A DNA stretch of 64,000 nt from positions 60,837,869 through 60,901,868 of the forward strand of contig NC_046683.1 in assembly GCF_009870125.1 (NCBI RefSeq), read 5' to 3'. Origin of the DNA: Drosophila pseudoobscura. Its lineage: Eukaryota; Arthropoda; Insecta; Diptera; Drosophilidae. The notes under the pieces were generated by a model that saw only the letters and a list, made by a program, of their open reading frames with translations, did not search any database and had not been told where the DNA came from. The translations under genes were made by a program, and so were the position numbers. This document shows positions 27,866 through 47,420 of the stretch, piece after piece. How positions within the stretch are numbered: position 1 is the first letter of the stretch; every line of letters begins with the position of its first letter.

Positions 27866-30800
27866 ATGGCGAGTCTTGGGGGCCAACACGAAAATTATTC
27901 GAATAATCCAGAAGGTACGCATTAAAAATTGGCCAAACATATTCCCAATCAAAGGATATGCCTGTGCGCGAAAACGGATAGTGAAAAACCCCCCGGAGAA
28001 TCGCGTAATGAGTCGTTTTAAGCCTCTAAAAATTGTTGGTCGACTGCGCAGCGAACGCAGGCAAACGGCACTCACACCAAAGCCAAAGCAAACGATGTGA
28101 AAAAACTAAGAAGCCAGAAGTAGAAGTGCTTGCCCCCCTCATATGGGTGAAATTTTTTTCCCGTGTGTTCTATGTGCTTGTTGTGCCTTTCCCCCAAACC
28201 CGTCAACCGGAGTTTGAGTTTATAAATAAGTTCATGTTTCCAGAGGAATACATTTTTCTGCCTCCCTGCCACTGCCGCCGCTGCTGCTGCTGCTGCTGAT
28301 GTCGCTCTGCCTCTGCCATCGTAGTCGTCGCTTCGTCATCGTGTTGGCCAGCAGCTGCGCTGCAGCTGAGGCGTTTGTTTGTGTGCGTTTGTCCGTCCTC
28401 TCGTCCGCCCATCCGCCAAATGCGTGTTTTCTGGCTACAAGTGCAAAACAGAAGCCAATTGATTTTCCTACCCGTATTCCATTCGTTTCGTTTTCTTCGT
28501 GTCTCCTTCGAGTAAGTGCCGTGCCATTGTTTGGGGAAATCGTGTGGGAAATTCGGGGACTGCAGGGGTAATGGGGATCGAACCGAACCGAGCCCCGAAT
28601 GAGCTTCAAATCATCGAATCAAACCATTTCTTTACTTTCAGTGGAACACACATCTAAACGAGCCGAAAGCCGCGAGGGCAGCGCCGAGCGAAAAGGTAAA
28701 GCTTTTACTTTGTTTATCTCTCACTTGTTACATAAAATTGGCACAGACTTCATATAGACATCGCACACGACACAAAGCACTCATTTATCTCTATATACAA
28801 AACATATAATCCACTCTCAGCACCACGTCCACATACTGGGCCGACAGCCCACGCACCCGTACCCGCACTCACATCCACCGCACCTGCCGCCGCCGCCGCC
28901 GCCACCATGCCAGCGGAGATCTCAAGCTGCAGCCCCGGCAACAGTCTGCACTGGTTTGCTCAGGTGGGCGGCAGCAGCAGCAACGAAGATGACTCTCAAG
29001 GTAGTTTACATTCCATCGAGGGCGCCCTCGATGGCATTGGTGCCTATGCCCTCCGTCTGCTTGTAGTCCTGCCTTTCCTGTTCCTCCTGTTTGCGGCATG
29101 ATCTCACGAATAAACGGACCCCAAGAGACTACTACTATAAGGAGGTTATCTAGGCATAAAGCATGAAAATTCCCCTCCCAAAAATCTGACTGCGACCTTG
29201 GTCGCTGATAAGTGTTCTCCCCACGACCTTTCTTTGGGGCTGAGATTGACATGCTGTGCATTTGGTTCCTTCCTATTTATGGTAATTACGTCATGGAATT
29301 CCAATAGTATCTGGCAACCGATAAGGCGATAAGGTCTCCTCCTCCATCGGAAATAGTGGTCGATTATAATGCTTGGAATTGGCACTGGAACTTGGAACTT
29401 TCATTCCTGCCGCCTGCCCTGCCTCTTCTGCTCGTTTTCTCGCCTCTGCCTCTGCCTCAGCCTCAATGTCATTTTAATATATCACAAAAATGTTTGCTTT
29501 GCAGGCACAGTTTTCTTTGCTTCCCATTTGTTGCCTTTTTTGCACATAGGCAAATGTTTCAGGGGCGGAATGGGAGTGGCGCGCCTGCGGGGGTGTACGA
29601 TTCGTCTCTGTTTCATGTGTGCGTGCCATTTGTTATTGTTTTGTTGTATGTGTAGTGTAATGTACATAGTTCCATTCCATGTTAGTTTGTCAATTGACCC
29701 ACAAACAGCCAGCCAGCCAGCGTACATCGTCGATGACGTCAGGCACCCCTTGTAAATAATATACCGGCAACAAATGGCACAAACAACAAAAACAACAACA
29801 AAAAACCGAAAAAAGAGAACAAGATTTTGTTTTTTATTGATTTGTGGCCGTCCACAGGTAGCACATCTCCAATTTTATTTGCCTGCCAATTCCGTGTGTT
29901 TGTTCAATTTTATGTTTAACATTCATCAGCATCTAAAAATATAGCAAACTTAATAATTAATCCGAACTTTTGTAGTGTCCAAAGATCGAGAGGAGAAGCT
30001 GAAATATGCACGCGACCGCCAGAATGAGGAGAGACAGAAAAAGATCGAGGAGCTGAGGGCCCAGGCAGAGGCGGCCCAAAGGTATCGCGAACAAAAGGAG
30101 GAGGAACGCCGGCGACGCATCGAGGAGATACGCGTCCGCGACACAGAGAAACGCCACCAGGTGGAGGAGCGCAAAAAGGCCATCATTGAGGCCGAGAAGG
30201 AGCGTCGCGAGTACATACTTAAGAAGAATCAGGTGCGTCTCGGTCTCTTCTGTCTGCCCCAAAACGATCTGTGATTTGTCATTTGTGATCTGTGATTTGT
30301 GATCCCACAGGAACGTGAATCCCGAATAGAGGTTAAGAGGAGGGACAGAAACTCAATTGGTTTTGCTTTTGGCTCGTCGACGCCCCGTCTGCTGGATGTG
30401 CCTGCGGATTATGGTCTTGTATCGCCCAGTGCCTTTTGGGGTCAGCGAAGGTAGGGGTTTTGGTAGTGGAAGTGGCCAAAGTGAAACTACGCTTTGGCAA
30501 AACGAAAGCGAAAGATCACATCTAATGCCAAATATGGCGAAACGAGAGTTCTAATGTGCTAATGTCTCCATTCCGTTTTCCCCATTCCCTTTTTAGATCT
30601 ACATCGATATCGAACGTAGCGGGCGCCTCGCTCACACGTCGAAGTTCCGAGCGAGAACTTGCCGACAGTGGTGCTAAGAAGCGTGCCTCCTCCTCCACGG
30701 ACAGACACGATGGTGAGTCACGAAACGGTGCACGCGAACGCTGCACTGCCCCCAGCAAAAGACACATACCGTGGAACACTCCAGAGACCCAAAAAAACAC

Positions 30801-33800
30801 ACCCTCCCACACACACACACTCACACAAACACACACACTCTCACACATAATGAGATTACATTTTATTTTGCAGTTATTACCTTAGAACAAATTGTAATAA
30901 TTCTTGTGTTTCGACAAGCTCTCAGTGTGTGAAACCCCCTAAACTAGATACTCCTGCAATCTATCTATGATATATTATGCATCACTGTACCCCCACTGTA
31001 CCCGCCCCGTACATGTGATACACCCCACCCCCCTGAGCCCCACACCCCACAGAGAATTCTAACACCCGGCACGATCACCTTATTGTTTTCTCTTTTTGTT
31101 TTTTCTATTCCTTACTACTTTTGTTTTCGAATACTCTCTTTATTCGTATGATTTGCACCTAAAAGCAACAACAGTTTTCACACACCTCTGTAACCGATCA
31201 CTTTTCTCTCTGTAACAAAAAAAAAACAAAATCAACAAAAAACCGAAAAAATCATCATCAGATCATCGCCGAAAGTCTTCGTCCATGTATGAGGTGTTCA
31301 ATTGGGGCTATTCCAATGATGAGCCGCCCAAGCGGTTCTCCCTGTCCATAGCCGGTGGCGACATCAATATCGATGGGCCGCCCACTAGCAAACAAACAGC
31401 GCACAGACCCCATACGACAACAACAGCAACAACAGCAACAGCAACAAGCACCACAGCTGCAAGCCACCACAACAACAACAACAACAACTTCCATAACTCG
31501 TATCGTAAGGGTGAGGGTTCTACTACTCTTTGAGACTACTCTTGTTCCTTGCTCTCTCCCGTTTGTTAACCCATGTTCATGTTCCGTCTCCAATTATTGT
31601 TTTCTTTTATGCCCTAACCGTAGCCGTAACCCTAGCCCTAACCCTAACCCCAACCCCGAATAACCCCCCACCGTAACAAGCCGTAAGCTCGCAACTCTTT
31701 GTCTCTACCCCCACGTAACCATGGCATGTCTTAGAGCCTCAGTTTTGCATGATATGATGTATGCCTCCTCCAATAATTCCAATTTGTACAGAAATCAAAC
31801 CAAACCAAACCCAACCCCTCCGTGCCTTGCCTAGTTTTGCCCTCTGTGCTGCCGCTCTAACCCTTAGAGAGAAGCATCAGAAACAAAAGCAGCAGCCTTA
31901 GCCTTAGCCCTCTAAACAGATCTCTGAACGTACATATTTAGATACTTCTCAGCATGGTTGTTTGTTTCCTTATGGGAAAACGTATACACATTCGTGAATT
32001 CAATAATTCTCTATTGGAATCGGTGTAAACGCTTTCTCTTTAAGCTATTTTTGCCAGCTTTTGGTTTCTCTTGTTGCTAGAAAATAAGTTTTGTTTTTCT
32101 GTAAGCGCAGAAACTTTGAAAATCGTTGTATCCAAAAATCAAAAAAATCAAAAATTCAAAAATGCAAAATCAAAAACCAAAAACACAACAAAATATTACA
32201 GAAGATAGCGTTGACACATCACCCATCGTGTTCCGAAGCGTTTACCGCAGGAAAACGGACCTCATGCCGACAATACCCAGCCCCCGAGACGGGCATTACG
32301 GCTCGCGCAGCTCCCTGAGCACCACGCCAGCCAGAACCCCAGGTAAGACCGACTCAGCGGATACCATCCATCGATCATTACAACCCACACATACATGCAT
32401 ATACAAACATAATCATCCCAGCGATCAGCCTCCTCCTCATTGTCCAGCTACGCTACTCATCATATGATCAGCCTCATTCGGTTAGCCCATTGCGTAGGTG
32501 CCAGATTCCAGTTTCCAGTTCCAATGGTCCAGTTCTGTTCCCCCGACTGTATTTTAGTGGTTCCTTGCTTAGTCAGAGAATGGATATGATACGATATGAT
32601 ATGATATGCAAGAAGAGGGAAATCCTGCCTGCACACGCTGTTGAGGCACCTACACTTACACCCACACACACACACACACACACACCTTAATAAACACACA
32701 GATTTCTCACACCATTTTGTAGAGCAGCTTGTCCCACATATGTTTTGTGCCGTCTCCTGTATATATATATATGTACATGTATATAGCTTATAAGTATAGC
32801 TAGGATAAGGATCCAGCAGCGAGACTCTCTGATTCATGAACCAACTTCAAATTTCAACTTTCAACTGAATCGCAGGACGGGCCTACTCCATGAACCGCTT
32901 GGACCAGCTGGCCCAGCCCATACGCCGCAACGGGGAGCATGTCCGAGCCATACTGGAGCGGGAGCGGCGCGAGAGCGAACTGGAGATGCTCGATGAGACG
33001 GCCTCGCTGGGGGGCGTGGGTCGGCGCATTCATGCCGCCGGCTCCACGGCACGCTCTCGGCGGGCAGGCAGCGCTGGCAGCGGCAGTTCGAGTGCCACCG
33101 GCATCATGTCCCGGAGCATGACCCACCTGGCAGGTGGTGGCAGTGTCGGTGGGCAGCGGGACCGGGATCGCGGAAAGTATTCGCTGGGCGGCGGCATCTC
33201 GACCAGCTTCCGGCCGTTGGGCAGTGCCGGGCAGCGTGACTCCAGTAAGAGCATGACACAGATAAGCAACCACAGTTCGTGGTCGGCATATGGCACTACA
33301 CCACCACCACCCCACAACCACCACAACCAGCACCGACAGTCCACACTTGGCTTGCAAACTGCAGCAACTAAAAAATATCTTCAATCATCATTTGCCTCAT
33401 CCTCCGCATCCTACTCCTACTCGAACGCCTCGACCAGGCGGCCAGGCCATGGCCATGGCCACCAGCAGCAGCAATATGCGACTTCTACTAACCCCTACCA
33501 CCGTTGTCTCGATTTCGATCCCAACTCATTGTTGCTCATGAACTCTTCTAGTTTGTTAGTGAATGCAGGTGTGTGCGATTAAAAAACCAACTACATACCA
33601 ACAACCATAGAACCCCACAACTCAGCCACAAAACAACAAAAGCCACAACCACACTCCCTATGCCACTACGCCACACACAAACACACACACACATAATACT
33701 CTTCTAATCGCGGCTGGCGTTGTAGTCATTTATCTACCCATTTACCCGAATACTTACTATTTACCGATAGCACACAACAATTGGCTAACTTGAACTTTCA

Positions 33801-36800
33801 CCCCACTCGACCATAGCACAGCACAGCACAAAAACCACTACACACTACACACGTACACTTTTGGTTATCCCGTAGATCCATAGAAGACATACATACATAC
33901 GCAGAACGACCGATGAGAGAGAGAAAGAGAGAGAGAGGTTTTCTCAAGTTCATTTGAGCAGCAATTTTGTGATCCCATTTCATTTCATTGCATTGCAAGC
34001 AGCCATCAAGACGTGCGTTTCAAATGTGAAGATTCTATGGCTTAGATCTGTAGATCTGCTTTGCCCTAGATCCATTCTGTAAGCAGATTAAATTCTCTGC
34101 AAGTTTTCATTCAAGAACATGTAATGCGATTGCAGACCCAATTCGAGCTACTGCCACTATTCGTGTAGAATGTCTTCCTGAAACGCACTAGACACTGTCC
34201 AGTCTGCATTCATTTCCTATTTGTGTGGCATCTGTTCTACCATCCACATGTACTTCTTTATGCACCGATCTGCCATGTGTTTTATTGGGTCCATATTGTT
34301 TGCTGAGTGTCGCCATTTGTCGGTCGTTTCGTTCGTATGTTCGCATAGTTAAGCATCCTTTGGAGATCCCCTCTAGAAATGGTTAAGCGGAACATTCATT
34401 TACCCACATACATATATACATATTGTTACTATTATTATTACCATTACTATTACTATTATATTTTGGCCGTCATTTAACATTGTAATCATACCCATTATAT
34501 TATTATAAACACAACACTTGGGTTAGGCATTGGTACTATTATTTCATCCTGGTCCTTGGTATATTTACTCGTATATATTTTGTGTGTCTCGCTCGCTCAG
34601 TGTGTCCCCCCGTTCCCCCCGATTGGATCCTTTGTCTGTTGGTTCTTTGTTTAACTTGTGTCTCAAATTGGTTTTGTGTGACTTTCCTTTTCCCCCAATC
34701 AAACCCCCAACCAAACCAACCACCCACACTATAACAACCAACTCTGGTGACGGTCACAATGCACAAAGCAGCTTGGTTTGCTGATCATCCATACTGACAC
34801 ACCGCCCACTCACTGACTCCCTGAGAGACGTCTCTCATCTAGCACTGACTCTAAACGCATATCGATTCTGTAGGCTCGCGATCGGGAAATGCCACGCCAG
34901 GCGGACACTATAACAACTCAAGGCCCGGCAGCGCCATGTCCACCTCGACGACTATGTCCACGTCTGGCTTTGTGCCCAGACGGCCTGCAACGGCGCCACG
35001 CAAGCCCAGGCCGGCCAGCATTGCCGGCACCGGCATGTCCCTAGAAGGTGAGTTGAGTTCACACACACAAGAGGGTAAAGAGTCGTCTTTGCTAACCTGT
35101 CTTGCCAACTCCCTGCAGAGATCAACAAACTGAAGAAGGATCACAAGCCGCCTGTGAAGACAACAGCAGCCGCCTCACCATCCGCACAAACGACCCCCAA
35201 ACGAACTGCAAACATGATGTCCACCTCCCTGATCGTGACCTCCAGCTCATCTCGATTGAACAGTGCCGAGAAGAAGACGCCTTCGAAAAGGGTAAGCGCC
35301 CAATCATTCACAGACTCGCACTTAAGGGATTGATCCTCATTCAATTATTCCTCTTGCCCTTCCAGGAACCCTTGGTGCCGAAGGCGGCATCTGCCTCCAA
35401 GGCTCTGTCGAGTCGCACTGCCAGCTCGGAGCGTATAAGCAGGATCAGCAGCAAGGAGCCGAAAACCAAGGATACCTCTGCCATGAGCAGGTCCATGATT
35501 GTGGCCAGCAGCAGCAACAGCAGCACCTCCACAACTACCACCACAAAAGTGGCCTCAGCAGCGCCTGCTCCTGCTCCAGCCCCAGCCCCAGCTCCAGCTC
35601 CAGTTACAGTTCCCGAGCTCCAAAACGGGGTGGCCAAGGAGGCAGAAAAGACTCACGCAGAGGTGCCAGTTCCTACGGATGTGGCCGCCCCTGCTCTCGC
35701 TGTAAGCAAGGCGGAAAAGGAGGCACTAAACTCCGTTAAGACGGAGGAGGTTTCCAGGCAGGAGGAGGAACAGAGTGTGCTCGTGCAGGTGCCGCCAGAG
35801 GCCCTAGTTACCTCTGTGAATGTGGAGGAAAAGGCCGACGAGGGCACTGAGAAGGAGGAGCTGCCCAGGCAACCGCTGGAGCCTCAAGCTGCCCCCAAGA
35901 AGCCGTCGCGCAGCAAGGAGAACTCTGAGGTGCGCGAGCTGACTCCGCCTGCAGCGAATTCCGGCGGCGATGGCACTGACTTGATGACAGCATCGATGAT
36001 GGCCAAGAAGATCACGACCGAGGAGCAGGCCAAGGCCGCCCTTGCCGAAAGACGACGACTGGCCCGCGAGGAGGCCGAACGACAGGCGGAATTAGAGCGC
36101 CAACGACTCGAAGCCGAACGCCTGGCCGAAATCAAGGCCCAGGAGGAGGAAGCCGAACGCCAACGTCTGTTCGAGGAGGAGTCCACACGCCTGGCCGAGG
36201 AACAGAGGCGCGGCGAGGAGGAGCGTCTGCGCATCGCAATCGAGGTAAGGGAACGCACACGTGCAGGGGTGCGTGGAAGCCTATTAATCATTTGTCTTGT
36301 CTCTCCCTCTTCAGGAAGCCCAACAGCGGGAGGAGGAGGAGCAGCGCAAACGCGAGGAGGAGGAAAAACAGCGCGTGGAGCGCGAGGAGGCCGAAAAGAA
36401 GGCCAAGGAGGAGGCAGAAAAGCAGCGTGTCGAGGTGGCCGAGCGCCTCAAGCGCGAGGAGAAGGAGCGTGAAGAGCGACGCAAGCGCGTCGAAGCGATT
36501 ATGTCACGCACCCGCAAGGCCGGAGCCGCGGCTACTCCCTCTAAGGTGGTAATTCCGCCAGGAGACAAGAGAGTTCTGCCAACTAACTCTCAATTCTTTG
36601 CAGGAATCCAACGATAAGGCAGCCCCCGCGGCTGCAACGGAGACAACCCCCGCTGATGGCAGCAGCAGCAGCGACAGCAACAGTGTCAGCGGTAGCAGCA
36701 ACAATTCTGCCGGTGGATCGCCCAGCACTGCAATGGCCACAGTGACAGTGGCCGGCTCGGAGGCACCTCCCAACAGCCAACAGGCGATATACGAGCAATC

Positions 36801-37304
36801 GGTGCTAGACAAGGAGAACTCACTGATCAACAGCTTCTCCACAATGATCATTGACGAGAACGCCAAAAACCTGCAGCAGCATCAGCAGGTGAGCAACGGC
36901 AAGCTGCTGGCGGACTTTGATGGCAGCAGCAACACCACCACCACAGCGGTGGCCAACGGCAATGGTGGCCATTTCGAGAATGTGAACAACAAGAAGTGAG
37001 TGGCGTATGTAAGAAACTGTCGATCCATCCATTACTAATCCAATCCATTTGATCTGCAGCGACATCAATCTGCTGCAGGATGCCGTCACTCCGGCCGCCA
37101 CGCAGCTGATCGACCTGAGCATCGAGTCACAAGATCTACACCTGAACAACAATAACAGCTTGCTGACGAGCACAGCGGCAACCACCACGCTAGTCACTGC
37201 TGATAGTCACGAGAATAAAGGTTCAGTCCCCGCCCCCCTTTCAGTACTCAGAACTCTCGACTAACCAGAAACTATCTCTCTCTGCAGATATATCGTTGCT
37301 GTGA
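27866..37304 (+). CDS. ens: Ensconsin, MAP7-family microtubule-associated protein
   Basis: Binds microtubules and recruits kinesin-1 in oocytes, neurons and muscle (family knowledge). Exons: 27866-27914, 28642-28695, 29976-30232, 30311-30450, 30597-30712, 31262-31510, 32202-32342, 32876-33568, 34874-35047, 35119-35291, 35366-36244, 36315-36545 (donor 36545 or 36548), 36604-36995, 37060-37220 and 37288-37304; 1241 residues, all phases fit. The start is MASLGGQHENYSNN. The microtubule-binding coiled coil is at 29976-30360 (SKDREEKLKYARDRQNEERQ onward), then IGFAFGSSTPRLLD. The middle is Ser/Thr-rich. The C-terminal MAP7 coiled coil is the Glu/Arg-rich run 36000-36520. The last exon adds only DISLL. 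Other features are a Thr/Ala then Asn run near 31400-31490 and a Pro-Ala run at 35564-35604. Exons 6-9 are frame-neutral cassettes. Confidence 0.93.
28907..29000 (+). CDS. ens: Alternative first coding exon of ensconsin
   Basis: ATG at 28907 sits in GCCACCATGC, an excellent initiation context. It opens MPAEISSCSPGNSLHWFAQ and continues GGSSSNEDDSQ, then meets a donor (g|gtagtt) at 29001. One base is left over, exactly as at the end of exons 1 and 2, so it joins to the exon at 29976 in frame (VSKDREEK). Unspliced, the frame continues to 29101 with a hydrophobic tail. This suggests a second promoter inside the gene that replaces the first 34 codons. No transcript evidence was available. Confidence 0.6.
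31612..31660 (+). repeat. Telomere-like (ccctaa) short repeat in an ens intron
   Basis: The intron between 31511 and 32201 contains about six degenerate units of CCCTAA/CCGTAA/CCCCAA. Drosophila telomeres are maintained by retrotransposons and not by this repeat, so it is probably a chance low-complexity stretch. It is recorded because of the composition. Confidence 0.6.
32654..32684. repeat. (CA)n microsatellite in an ens intron
   Basis: A run of about ten CA units within the intron 32343-32875. A second CA-rich stretch with interruptions lies at about 30808-30846. Both are ordinary dinucleotide repeats. Confidence 0.8.
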
Positions 37305-37470
37305 ATTGGATGAGGAAACCAAAACCTGATTGTTTTCTAAACCTAAATCTTGATATAGCTAAATGTGTGTGGAGTTGGGAGTATTTATTCATAGGAAGAG
37401 ATCTATATAGGAATGCGACAAATTATGGTTACTACTGAAAACAGGAAAACATAAAAGCTTATAAAAACCT

Positions 37471-37511
<41 letters not shown>

Positions 37512-40240
37512 AACATACATACATTATATAGATAGAAGGAGAATCAGAATTGAGAGCATGTGAGTGAAGAATGATTAAGAAATGTGGAGCAGCTGCACGT
37601 AAATCTAGTTAAGAACTAAGACAACCCCTAAAAGAGATATGAAAAGAGCAAAGAGAGAGAGTATATATGTATGTGAGAAAGAGAAGAGGGATCCTCCCCT
37701 CCAGTCCCCGCGCCCAGAGTTCGGGGATCGATCGTTTGCGAAGCAATTCAATATCAAAGAAATCTGTTTGTGAAGCACTACAGCTAAGGCTAAGGATAAA
37801 GGATAACGAAAATGAACATTTGATGCAATTTCCGATTCGTTTCGAGCTAATTTAATTACGAAATCGCTTCAAAAGTCGCAAGTGCATGCTTACACCGGAG
37901 TATAACTTGAGCAGAGACGCCGACGGGCAGCGTATATAATTGCAAATTATATAACAAATTAGTAGACAAAACCCTAGTTTAAACAACTATGCGAGATTCC
38001 CCGAGCGAGCAAAACGAAGATGCGGCATACAGACAGGGTACGGTGTATGCGGTGTACCCCACGCAGAGAGTAAGCCCCAAGATCACCAAGGTCCCCATGC
38101 AATACATACCACTGCTCATATGAAGGAGAGGCCCCTCCCTTCCCGCCGCAATTTTTTTTTGCCCTTCTTTTTTGCACAGTTGTTCTGTAAGTTAAGTTTA
38201 TTACACGTTGAGCCAACGAATCGTGCGGTATTATTTATTACAAACTAACAAACAAAACAAAAAACATAGAGAAACAACAAATTCAATTGAAATTATTTGC
38301 TGATACTGTTTTGTAGGCAATCCATCCCCAAATGGATCCGTCAATCAGATATATAGGTAGTCTATAACACACACACACCACACCCCACACACAAGATATA
38401 TGAACACTGTAATCAGAGATATCAGTGCTTGATATACCAACACACACACACACACACGCCTAGGTCTAATGGAATGAGGAGGGAGTCCTGTACGATGTTG
38501 TACTATTTTTTGTAGTAGGAGTCGAAAATCTGATTATGCTTATGTCACCCTTTTTTATTATAGTAAAAGTTCTCTGTATATTATCTATTTTGCGTCTACG
38601 TATATATTTTTTGGTATCACATTTTTTTATATATACACATTTATATTTGTAATTGTATTTATCCATGTGCAAAAATAAATTATGATTATTTTTTAAAGAG
38701 TCTTCATCGTCGTCCCCCTCGTACTTGTCCTCCTCCCGTCAACTGTCTTGAAGAATCGGAATCAGAAGACGAAGACGAAGCATGCAAAACTGATTGTAAA
38801 AATAAAAAAAAGAAGAAACCAATTTATATAGTATATAATGATGAATCATCCCATAGTCTATATCACTCACACACGCACACACACACACACGCAGGCTGTG
38901 TGTGCGTGTGTGCCACACCCACTTGTATCTGAGCGTAAGGGCCTTAAAAATATGTAGGATCTGCATCGATATAGACAGATCGATGGAAGGGAAAGTCGTA
39001 AGAGCATCCAATTTGAGTGTTTCGCATGTGGAAACCCAACCCAACCCGTTAATAGATTAAAAATAATATAATATAATATAATAATGGCAATATATGTACG
39101 CAACTAACTGAACCCTAACTTCTAGTTAATTAATGCTTTCCTATGTTATAAACCTAATGGCGATATAATCAAAACAAAACAAAAAGACAAATGCAAACGC
39201 AAACGCAAATCCACATGAATCAATACCGTAAACGATCAAGCTGAACTATGTATTGTACTATATATAATAATACGAGTCGAGTATACTATATATCACACAT
39301 GCGTACGAGTACACAGACAACAAAACAGAACAACAGAACATGTAAGCAATCAATCCCCTCTATTTATTTAGAATCACATGAGAACACTAAAGAAATTCGC
39401 TTATTATCGTAAAACCACACAAAAATTGCATAATTTATACGATTACCTAAAAATATATATATTTATGTGAATAAACTGTAACTAATTCTCAAGGCAAACA
39501 GAAATGAGTTGCTCCATCCCATCCCATTCCATCCCGTATCATAAGCCTTGATCGCTTCCAGAAAAGTCCCTCTAAATACGAGTTCTATGGTCATGAGCAT
39601 GGAATGCTGAAATAGTTCTGGTGATAAGGCAAGCCATAGGAACCAGGAAATAGAGCAGAGGAGAGAGATTACTATCTAATCTTTTGCTCTATGAATTCAA
39701 GTAAAAGTGAACATTGTTTTTATATTGTGGTTTGCACTGCGTTTAAAAATAATAAGCCGTTAAACATTCCTCTATGACATCATCATGGCCAAACCAGCTG
39801 ATGAGCAGCGGCGAGAGGAGAAGAGCTCAGAGAGAACTCAAGCAAAGCTAACGCTAACACAAAGCTGCTCCGATACAACGCCAAATTGAGTACTTTGCTC
39901 TCTCCGGGAGAGCGCGTTAGGGAGCACACCACCTTGTAGAATTTCAACATGACCGAGTTTTCGTAGCTCCCCTGTTTGGATTGCACCGTTAAAACACTCT
40001 GAGCTTTCGTTAAACACGGTCGTGCCTTTCTGTCTTTCGTTTTAACGTTCCGTTTGCCGTGATAGCCATTCCATTTTTTTTGGTGGACAGTGCATCGTAG
40101 CATTGTTGTGCATACCGAATACCGAACACCGATATAGCCCAGGCCAGGCCAAGACACCACCAACCTACATTTCAAGCAGCATTTTTTTTGTTTAAGCCAG
40201 GCTCCCTGCAAACCCGCAAACCCGTTTCTCCAGCGGCAAC
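37305..40240 (+). other. ens 3' UTR and ens-Chd64 intergenic region
   Basis: AT-rich sequence with candidate poly(A) signals AATAAA at 38674-38679 and 39470-39475. If the distal one is used, the ens 3' UTR would be about 2.2 kb, which is common for neuronally expressed fly genes. Within it are an (AT)n tract at about 37470-37511, CA runs near 38360-38395 and 38440-38457, and a perfect inverted repeat at 38868-38912. The last 400 bases should hold the Chd64 promoter; I see no TATA box. Confidence 0.55.
38868..38912. repeat. Perfect 16-bp inverted repeat (hairpin) built from CA/TG units
   Basis: The left arm 38868-38883 (cacacacgcacacaca) is exactly complementary to the right arm 38897-38912, with a 13-nt loop. 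The matching interruption (CG at the same position of both arms) shows the arms are true inverted copies and not merely neighbouring CA and TG runs. It lies between the two candidate ens poly(A) signals. Confidence 0.85.

Positions 40241-47420
<7,180 letters not shown>

Noticed and set aside
36541-36552. Exact donor of the ens exon 36315-36545
   Set aside because: AAG|GTGGTA (36545) and GTG|GTAATT (36548) both keep the frame and differ by one valine. I list the first and claim no more.
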